Origin: CAJXVY01 sp031580995
GTDB taxonomy: Bacteria; Actinomycetota; Actinomycetes; Actinomycetales; Microbacteriaceae
Direction of reading: 5' to 3'
Assembly: GCA_031580995.1 (NCBI GenBank)
Contig: JAVLCC010000023.1
Coordinates: forward strand, 1-9,267
Length of the DNA stretch: 9,267 nt
Shown: positions 1 through 4,064 of the stretch, piece by piece
How the letters are laid out: the number at the start of each line of letters is the position of its first letter
Position numbering within the stretch: the first letter of the stretch is position 1
Translations under genes and position numbers: made by a program
The notes under the pieces: generated by a model
Databases searched by the model: none
The model's input: only the letters and a program-made list of their open reading frames with translations
Told to the model about the DNA's origin: nothing

Positions 1-770
1 TCTCTTCTCAACGAGGTAAAGATTGAAACTGAGGCAAACACAGCTCCAATAGCAACCAATAGACCTGCAGCCTGCAGAGGTGGCAAGTACTGACTGGTGT
101 CAAAACCAAGTTGTGGTGCATCAATACTTACATTCAGCATCGCTGTGATCAGCCCTGTTGGTAAATACTTCCCAGCCTCTGGTGCCAATGCCAACAGCAG
201 TGGATCAACCACGAAGAGATAAACCAATGTGGCAACTATTGCCAGCAATTGGTTTTTGATCAGTGTTCCAATGGCTAGACCAATGATTCCTAAAACAACT
301 CCTGCCAAAACACTTGCAAGCATCATGTTGATAAAAATATTGTCACTTGGCTCAGCTGCGTTATCTACAGTTTGCAAAGCCAACCACCCAGCTAAAAACC
401 CAGCTAGTGCACTGATAATCATCAACACTGCGGCCGCTAGGGCGGCTACCGCAATCTTTGCTAAAACAACCCGCGATCTTTTTGGGGAGGTTAGAAATGT
501 CGCAACCGCTGTTCCATGGCGAAACTCTCCGGTCATCATCAGTACCCCCAAGATGATTGCAAAGATATAACCAGAGACAGCGTTTGCATAAACCGCATCC
601 ACACCCATGGTGGTTTCTAGGCTGACACCCAAAGCTCCTGTGCTGTCAGCATCCAATAACGGCACTGTCACAGCAGTGGATAGAGCACTTATAAACACAG
701 CGGCAATTAATAGTCCCCAGTTTGAGCGAACATAGAGGACTTTTCTGAGTTCTGATTTCAGTAATCTCAT
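1..770 (-). CDS. ABC-2 type transporter permease (3' end cut by window)
   Basis: Integral-membrane half of an ABC exporter, presumably working with the ATPase encoded just upstream; the substrate is unknown. The reading frame stays open for 256 codons to the window edge and already shows about six hydrophobic segments (roughly residues 16-34, 64-79, 103-131, 146-171, 173-197, 233-253), so only a few C-terminal residues should be missing. The N-terminus (MRLLKSELRKVLYVRSNWG) is a typical amphipathic ABC-2 lead-in, and EFRHGT at residues 82-87 is the recurrent motif of this family. The ATG overlaps the ATPase stop codon (ATGA), and a strong GGGAGGA Shine-Dalgarno lies at 776-782, so the two genes are translationally coupled. 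Membership of the ABC-2 family is firm; whether it exports a drug, lipid or peptide cannot be told. Confidence 0.88.
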   Translation of the reverse strand, partial: MRLLKSELRKVLYVRSNWGLLIAAVFISALSTAVTVPLLDADSTGALGVSLETTMGVDAVYANAVSGYIFAIILGVLMMTGEFRHGTAVATFLTSPKRSRVVLAKIAVAALAAAVLMIISALAGFLAGWLALQTVDNAAEPSDNIFINMMLASVLAGVVLGIIGLAIGTLIKNQLLAIVATLVYLFVVDPLLLALAPEAGKYLPTGLITAMLNVSIDAPQLGFDTSQYLPPLQAAGLLVAIGAVFASVSIFTSLRR

Positions 771-1471
771 TCTTTTCCTCCCGCTAGCCTCAAAAAGGCC
801 TGCTCAAGGTTTTCCCCAGCCATGACCTCTTCCAAGCTGCCACTGGCCACCAGTTCACCTTTGTGGATGATCAAAACATCATCGATTGTGTTTTGCATCT
901 CAGCTAACTGATGAGATGAAATCAACACTGTTCTTCCTTCGTTTGCTAATCCTCTGAGAAAGCTTCTAAGCCAAGCAATACCGATTGGGTCCAGTCCATT
1001 AGAGGGTTCGTCCAAGATAAGTATTTGCGGATTACCCAATAAAGCCCCAGCAAGACTGAGTCGCTGTTTCATTCCGAGGCTGTAGTTTTTCATTCTTTTG
1101 TTTTTCGCATCCGAAAGCTCGACCTGTTCTAAAACTTCGTCAACTCTGGAATCCTCAATCCCTGCAGCAGCACTAATGACTTTCAGATTCTGCTTCCCGG
1201 TAAGACCTGCGTGAAAGCCTCGGCTATCCAACACGGTTCCAACTTTGCTCAATGGGTTTTTTAGTTCCTGATAGGGAACACCTAAAACTGTTGTCTCTCC
1301 CTCGGTGGCTGATGCCAGACCAACCAAACATCTCAGTGAGGTTGATTTACCGGCCCCGTTGGGTCCCAAAAAGCCAGTGATTTTTCCTGTGCGAATCTCT
1401 GCACTGAGGTGATCAACGGCTAGTTGTTTGCCGTATTTCTTCACCAGGTTTTTGAACACGATTGCGCTCAT
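767..1471 (-). CDS. ABC transporter ATP-binding protein
   Basis: Cytoplasmic ATPase of 234 residues that would power the ABC-2 permease downstream. All nucleotide-binding motifs are present: Walker A GPNGAGKST (36-44), signature SLGMKQR (131-137, a variant of LSGGQ), Walker B ILILDEP (150-156) and H-loop SSHQ with His187. The Q-loop region reads GTVLDSRGFHAGLTG, as in the BcrA/DrrA-like exporter branch common in actinobacteria. I chose the ATG at 1471 because GGAG (1476-1479) lies 4 nt upstream and the protein then begins MSAIVFKNLVKKYGK, the normal start for this fold; a TTG five codons earlier (1486) would put that ribosome site inside the gene. It overlaps the permease start by 4 nt. The motifs are diagnostic for the family but the substrate is not predictable. 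Confidence 0.93.
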   Translation of the reverse strand: MSAIVFKNLVKKYGKQLAVDHLSAEIRTGKITGFLGPNGAGKSTSLRCLVGLASATEGETTVLGVPYQELKNPLSKVGTVLDSRGFHAGLTGKQNLKVISAAAGIEDSRVDEVLEQVELSDAKNKRMKNYSLGMKQRLSLAGALLGNPQILILDEPSNGLDPIGIAWLRSFLRGLANEGRTVLISSHQLAEMQNTIDDVLIIHKGELVASGSLEEVMAGENLEQAFLRLAGGKE

Positions 1472-1506
1472 GTTTCTCCAAGTCAAATAAGTTCACTACT
1501 CCCCAA

Positions 1507-1534
1507 ATCCTACTCTCAACAAATTTGGTGTCTG
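1507..1534 (-). promoter_or_regulatory. Candidate promoter of the ABC exporter operon
   Basis: On the minus strand CAGACA (1534-1529) and TAGGAT (1512-1507) are separated by 16 nt. They match the -35 TTGACA at four of six positions and the actinobacterial -10 pattern TANNNT. Transcription would start near 1500, leaving about 29 nt of leader before the ATG at 1471, with a Shine-Dalgarno inside it. Identified by eye only. Confidence 0.4.
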
Positions 1535-1535
1535 T

Positions 1536-1559
1536 TTGCCTCAGTGAAGTTGCCTGAGG
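1536..1559. repeat. Paired short direct and inverted repeats in the exporter/ppiA divergent region
   Basis: TTGCCTCAG (1536-1544) and TTGCCTGAG (1550-1558) are near-identical direct repeats 14 nt apart. Within them CCTCAG (1539-1544) and CTGAGG (1554-1559) form a 6-bp inverted repeat with a 9-nt spacer. The second copy contains the proposed -35 of ppiA, so a DNA-binding protein here could influence transcription in one or both directions. No regulator is identified. Confidence 0.35.
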
Positions 1560-1577
1560 GTCAATCTCTGGCACAAT
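1550..1577 (+). promoter_or_regulatory. Candidate leaderless promoter of ppiA
   Basis: TTGCCT (1550-1555), a 16-nt spacer and CACAAT (1572-1577) place the expected transcription start at about 1584, the A of the ppiA ATG. No Shine-Dalgarno precedes the gene (the upstream bases are AATAGTGAA), which fits a leaderless mRNA, a common arrangement in actinobacteria. The -10 agrees only at its second and last bases. Confidence 0.45.
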
Positions 1578-1583
1578 AGTGAA

Positions 1584-2114
1584 ATGACTTCTCCAACATC
1601 TATTGCCACAATTAACACCAATCACGGTTCAATCAAGGTAAATCTTTTTGGTTTGCATGCACCTAAGACCGTTGAAAACTTTGAAGGTTTAGCCACCGGA
1701 AGTATCGACTGGCGAAGCCCCAGCACCAATGACGTGCAATCAGGAACTCCTTTATATAACGGAGTCATCTTCCACCGCGTAATTCCAGATTTTATGATTC
1801 AGGGAGGGGACCCCACCGGAACAGGCATGGGTGGCCCCGGATACCAGTTCGAAGACGAGATCCACCCAGAGCTGGATTTCAATGCGCCATACAAATTGGC
1901 CATGGCCAATGCTGGTCCAGGAACAAACGGCAGTCAGTTCTTCATCACCTTGGCCCCAACCACTTGGTTGCAGGGTCGTCACACCGTATTCGGTGAGGTT
2001 ATTGATGATGAGAGCCGCGCTGTTGTTGACAAGATTGGTGCTAGCTCAACAGATGGTCGTGATCGTCCAACTGAGGATGTTGTCATCGAATCCATCTCCA
2101 TCGAAAAGGTCTAG
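1584..2114 (+). CDS. ppiA: Cyclophilin-type peptidyl-prolyl cis-trans isomerase
   Basis: Cytoplasmic cyclophilin of 176 residues that catalyses cis-trans isomerisation of X-Pro bonds during protein folding. Active-site residues of the family are visible: His64-Arg65 in FHRVIPDF, Phe70, Gln73 in MIQGGDP, the stretch MANAGPGTNGSQFFITL (107-123) with Gln118 and Phe120, Trp128 and His133. There is no signal peptide or membrane segment, and the length matches the short cytosolic actinobacterial PpiA (Rv0009 in M. tuberculosis), which also lies near crgA and pknB. The start is set by family alignment; it appears leaderless, with a -10-like CACAAT ending 6 nt before the ATG. The rhomboid gene starts 2 nt after its stop, so the two are probably co-transcribed. 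Identification is secure. Confidence 0.97.
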   Translation: MTSPTSIATINTNHGSIKVNLFGLHAPKTVENFEGLATGSIDWRSPSTNDVQSGTPLYNGVIFHRVIPDFMIQGGDPTGTGMGGPGYQFEDEIHPELDFNAPYKLAMANAGPGTNGSQFFITLAPTTWLQGRHTVFGEVIDDESRAVVDKIGASSTDGRDRPTEDVVIESISIEKV

Positions 2115-2116
2115 TC

Positions 2117-2761
2117 ATGGCAGTTCGGAGCAGGTTTAGTGCTCCGGTAACCACTTGGTTGCTAATAATTAACGGGCTTATCTGGTTAGGCCAGATAAGC
2201 CCTATTGGTTCGTTGTTTACCAACACCATGTTTTATGCACCGCTTTACACCCCATTTGAGCCATGGAGGATGCTAACTGCAGGTTTTGTTCATGATTGGA
2301 CAGGACCTGTGCATATCCTTTTCAACTCTTTTGCGATTTATATCTTTGGTTCCCAACTAGAACCAATGCTTGGTAAAAACCGCTACCTACTTCTTTATCT
2401 ACTAAGCATCATCGGTGGTTCAGTTGCGGTGCTTTTGCTATCTGATCCAAGGATTCCGGTGGTTGGGGCAAGTGGTGCGTTTTTTGGTTTGATGGGTGCA
2501 TTTTTTATTGTGCTGAGAAGTCTTGGTGAAAACCCGCAGCAGCTGCTTCTGCTGATTGTGATTAATTTAGGTATGGGATTTTTCATCTCAGGAATCAGCT
2601 GGGAAGGTCACCTTGGTGGGTTGATAACAGGTGCTGCGATAGCGGCTGTTTATTCAGAGACCAGAAGGCGCAATCAAAAGGTTGCTCAGTTTTTGGGGAT
2701 AGTGATAATTATTGGTGTGCTAATACTGCTTACGTTCTGGGGAGTGTCCAGAATCTACTGA
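2117..2761 (+). CDS. Rhomboid family intramembrane serine protease
   Basis: Polytopic membrane protease of 214 residues that would cleave transmembrane substrates within the bilayer. The Ser-His dyad is intact: Ser119 in GASGAFFGLMG (117-127) and His165 in EGHLGGLITG (163-172). The second-helix HxxxN motif is present as His66 and Asn70, and WRMLTAGFVH (50-59) is the family's conserved entry to that helix. Hydrophobic segments fall near 12-28, 64-79, 90-108, 115-134, 142-158, 164-179 and 192-210, with a basic loop ETRRRNQK (181-188). The ATG follows the ppiA stop by 2 nt; AAAAGG (2104-2109) inside the ppiA end can act as ribosome site, implying coupling. A perfect 12-bp inverted repeat lies over codons 20-29. 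Its substrate is unknown; the neighbourhood hints at cell-envelope work but does not prove it. Confidence 0.95.
   Translation: MAVRSRFSAPVTTWLLIINGLIWLGQISPIGSLFTNTMFYAPLYTPFEPWRMLTAGFVHDWTGPVHILFNSFAIYIFGSQLEPMLGKNRYLLLYLLSIIGGSVAVLLLSDPRIPVVGASGAFFGLMGAFFIVLRSLGENPQQLLLLIVINLGMGFFISGISWEGHLGGLITGAAIAAVYSETRRRNQKVAQFLGIVIIIGVLILLTFWGVSRIY
2174..2202. repeat. Perfect 12-bp inverted repeat with 5-nt loop inside the rhomboid gene
   Basis: GGGCTTATCTGG (2174-2185), loop TTAGG, and CCAGATAAGCCC (2191-2202) are exact reverse complements. They cover codons 20-29 of the rhomboid gene, 57 nt after its ATG. No T-run follows, so it is not a standard intrinsic terminator. It could form a stable mRNA hairpin or be a protein-binding palindrome. 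Confidence 0.9.
2735..2753. terminator. Possible weak bidirectional hairpin between convergent rhomboid and crgA
   Basis: TTCTGG (2735-2740) and CCAGAA (2748-2753) form a 6-bp stem, extendable by G·T pairs at both ends, around a 5-7 nt loop. It sits just before the rhomboid stop and just after the crgA stop on the other strand. Neither side has a good T-run, so a terminator role is only suggested by position. Confidence 0.3.
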
Positions 2762-2762
2762 G

Positions 2763-3017
2763 TTATTTCCACCTGGTGGTCATCATGAAACCGATCATGG
2801 CGATTCCAAATCCAACCAGGATGTTCCAGTTACCGATGTTTAGCCCAGGAACTGCAGCCCCAAGAGGGTATCTAGCACTGGAGATATAAAACACCAAGAT
2901 CCAAGCAAGGCCTAGGAGCATGAATCCAAACATCACAATTTTGAACCAAAGTGGGTTTGGGTCACTCTCACTATCGGAGATAATCTCAGGCTTTAGTCTG
3001 TCGCGGTCGTCTACCAT
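2763..3017 (-). CDS. crgA: Cell division protein CrgA
   Basis: Small two-helix membrane protein (84 residues) of the actinobacterial divisome, known in Streptomyces and mycobacteria to bind FtsZ-ring and septal peptidoglycan proteins. The layout is typical: an acidic, charged cytoplasmic N-terminus (1-20), a Pro-Leu-Trp entry at 22-24, a first helix about 24-46, a short outer loop, GNWN at 62-65 leading into a second helix about 66-81, and the hallmark C-terminus TTRWK (compare TMRWH in M. tuberculosis CrgA). I use the ATG at 3017 rather than the farther start at 3095, since the extra 26 residues look non-coding and a -10 element sits 7 nt before 3017. No Shine-Dalgarno is present, consistent with a leaderless message. 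It is convergent with the rhomboid gene, 1 nt apart, and close to trpG-pknB as in other actinobacteria. Confidence 0.94.
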   Translation of the reverse strand: MVDDRDRLKPEIISDSESDPNPLWFKIVMFGFMLLGLAWILVFYISSARYPLGAAVPGLNIGNWNILVGFGIAMIGFMMTTRWK

Positions 3018-3024
3018 GGGGGAA

Positions 3025-3053
3025 AGTCTAACGGGATTAGCCGATGAATTCAG
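3025..3053 (-). promoter_or_regulatory. Candidate leaderless promoter of crgA
   Basis: On the minus strand TAGACT (3030-3025) fits the TANNNT -10 and ends 7 nt before the crgA ATG; a weak -35, CTGAAT (3053-3048), lies 17 nt upstream of it. The bases next to the start (TTCCCCC) contain no ribosome site, so transcription probably starts at or beside the ATG. The trpG promoter has the same -10 hexamer at the same distance. Confidence 0.5.
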
Positions 3054-3076
3054 CCTGATTTGTAGAGATAGGCTGA
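3050..3076. repeat. 7-bp inverted repeat in the crgA/monooxygenase divergent region
   Basis: TCAGCCT (3050-3056) and AGGCTGA (3070-3076) are exact reverse complements separated by 13 nt, so their centres lie 20 nt apart, about two helical turns. The left arm overlaps the proposed crgA -35, and the right arm lies in the leader of the divergent monooxygenase gene. It is a plausible operator, but no regulator is known. Confidence 0.45.
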
Positions 3077-3104
3077 CCCGAAGAGGAACAACCAAGGAAT
3101 CACC

Positions 3105-3395
3105 ATGAATGCTTTATACCTAATTGCTGAAATTCACCCCAATCCAGAGAAATTAGAAACGTTACTGAGTGAGTTTCAGGCCTTGGTTAGAAAAACCAGA
3201 GCCGAAGATGGCTGTGTTTTTTATGACTTGGTTCAGGAAGAGGGCAGTGAGGGGTTTTTGATGGTGGAGAAATGGGAATCAAAAGCACACTGGGAAGCTC
3301 ATAATCAAAGTGATCACGTGAAACACATCAATTCGCAAACAGAGCTTTTTTCAAAACCAACCCATCTGCGGTTCATGACTGAGGTCCAGCTTTAG
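3105..3395 (+). CDS. Antibiotic biosynthesis monooxygenase (ABM) domain protein
   Basis: Small cytoplasmic protein of 96 residues made of one ABM-type dimeric alpha-beta barrel domain, the fold of YgiN-like quinol monooxygenases. Family signs are the N-terminal strand YLIAEI (5-10), the helix with Leu-Arg-Lys residues at 16-31, DGCVFYDL (35-42), the strand FLMVEKWES (51-59), then HWEAHNQSDHVK (62-73) with His66 and His71. A good Shine-Dalgarno, AAGGA (3094-3098), lies 6 nt before the ATG. It stands between crgA and trpG, a position not occupied by such a gene in the M. tuberculosis locus, so it is probably a lineage-specific insertion. Proteins of this family act on diverse aromatic or quinone substrates, and many have no known activity, so only the fold is asserted. 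Confidence 0.88.
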   Translation: MNALYLIAEIHPNPEKLETLLSEFQALVRKTRAEDGCVFYDLVQEEGSEGFLMVEKWESKAHWEAHNQSDHVKHINSQTELFSKPTHLRFMTEVQL

Positions 3396-3420
3396 ACAGA
3401 GTTCTAGCGGGGGATAGACT
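3393..3420 (+). promoter_or_regulatory. Candidate leaderless promoter of trpG/pabA
   Basis: TAGACA (3393-3398, five of six matches to TTGACA), a 16-nt spacer and TAGACT (3415-3420, TANNNT) end 7 nt before the trpG ATG at 3428. The -35 begins on the TAG stop codon of the upstream gene. A purine run (3409-3414) sits too far from the ATG to be a good ribosome site. The best-scoring promoter by eye in the window. Confidence 0.6.
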
Positions 3421-3427
3421 TATCTCT

Positions 3428-4060
3428 ATGGTCAAAGTCCTGGTGATAGATAACTACGACAGTTTCGTCTATACGCTCAATGGTTATCTGCAGCAGCTCG
3501 GCGCAGAAACCGAAGTCATTCGCAATGACTCTATTGACACATCAGAAATTGCTGAAACCTTATCGGGCTATGACGGTGTCCTAATAAGCCCGGGTCCTGG
3601 AAATCCAGCGAGTGCTGGAATCTCCATTCCAATCGTCACCCATGCATTGGAAACTAACTATCCGGTGTTGGGTGTTTGTTTAGGACACCAAGCCATTGCC
3701 GAGGCAATGGGAGCAACGGTTGAATCAGCACCAGAGTTGATGCATGGAAAAACAAGTGTTGTGAATCACACGGAGTCAATGCTTTTTCAAAACCTGAAGC
3801 AAGGATTCAAAGCAACTCGCTATCACTCACTAGCTGTCACTAGAAACACAGTTCCTGCAGATCTGAGAATCACAGGTGAGACAGAGGGAGGGATTGTCAT
3901 GAGCGTTGAGCACGTTTCAAAACCAATCCATGGAGTTCAGTTTCACCCAGAGAGTGTTGTCACCGAAGGTGGCTATCTAATGCTTGGTAACTGGCTAGAG
4001 TCAATTGGTTTGGTTGGTGCATCTGAAAAAGCCAAGGGAATGCAGCCACTAATTAGCTAA
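3428..4060 (+). CDS. trpG: Glutamine amidotransferase subunit of anthranilate / aminodeoxychorismate synthase
   Basis: Class I glutaminase of 210 residues that releases ammonia from glutamine and passes it to a chorismate-using partner (TrpE for tryptophan, PabB for folate). The catalytic triad is complete: Cys84 in GVCLGHQAI (82-90), and His173 and Glu175 in QFHPESV (171-177). The oxyanion-loop motif SPGPGNP (54-60) and the N-terminal VLVIDNYDSFVYTL (4-17) are characteristic. No synthase subunit gene is adjacent, so this is probably the amphibolic or folate-type copy found next to pknB throughout actinobacteria (Rv0013 in M. tuberculosis, often named pabA or trpG). It appears to have its own leaderless promoter. 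It converges on pknB with 4 nt between stop codons and no clear terminator. Function as a glutaminase is firm; the choice between trpG and pabA is not. Confidence 0.95.
   Translation: MVKVLVIDNYDSFVYTLNGYLQQLGAETEVIRNDSIDTSEIAETLSGYDGVLISPGPGNPASAGISIPIVTHALETNYPVLGVCLGHQAIAEAMGATVESAPELMHGKTSVVNHTESMLFQNLKQGFKATRYHSLAVTRNTVPADLRITGETEGGIVMSVEHVSKPIHGVQFHPESVVTEGGYLMLGNWLESIGLVGASEKAKGMQPLIS
3693..3710. repeat. 18-bp palindrome inside trpG
   Basis: CCATTGCC (3693-3700) and GGCAATGG (3703-3710) are exact reverse complements around GA, placed just after the catalytic-Cys motif codons. The sequence also encodes the conserved Ala-Ile-Ala-Glu-Ala-Met stretch, so coincidence is quite possible. Confidence 0.7.
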
Positions 4061-4064
4061 AAAC

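Noticed and set aside
229..570. Plus-strand open frame of 113 codons
   Set aside because: It lies entirely antisense to the ABC-2 permease, whose frame has clear membrane segments and the EFRHGT motif; the plus-strand frame shows no family features.
1472..1486. TTG at 1486 as the start of the ABC ATPase
   Set aside because: The GGAG ribosome site (1476-1479) lies downstream of it and directly before the ATG at 1471, which gives a standard N-terminus.
1831..2139. Second plus-strand frame across ppiA
   Set aside because: Overlaps ppiA in another frame, has a low-complexity translation and no recognisable motif; also true of the antisense frame at 1752-1982.
2769..2779. CCACCTGGTGG palindrome at the crgA 3' end
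   Set aside because: A one-base centre cannot form a stable hairpin, and an 11-base palindrome in coding sequence is within chance expectation.
3018..3095. 26-residue N-terminal extension of CrgA from 3095
   Set aside because: The extra residues do not look like CrgA, and the extension would run through the proposed crgA promoter and the divergent gene's leader.
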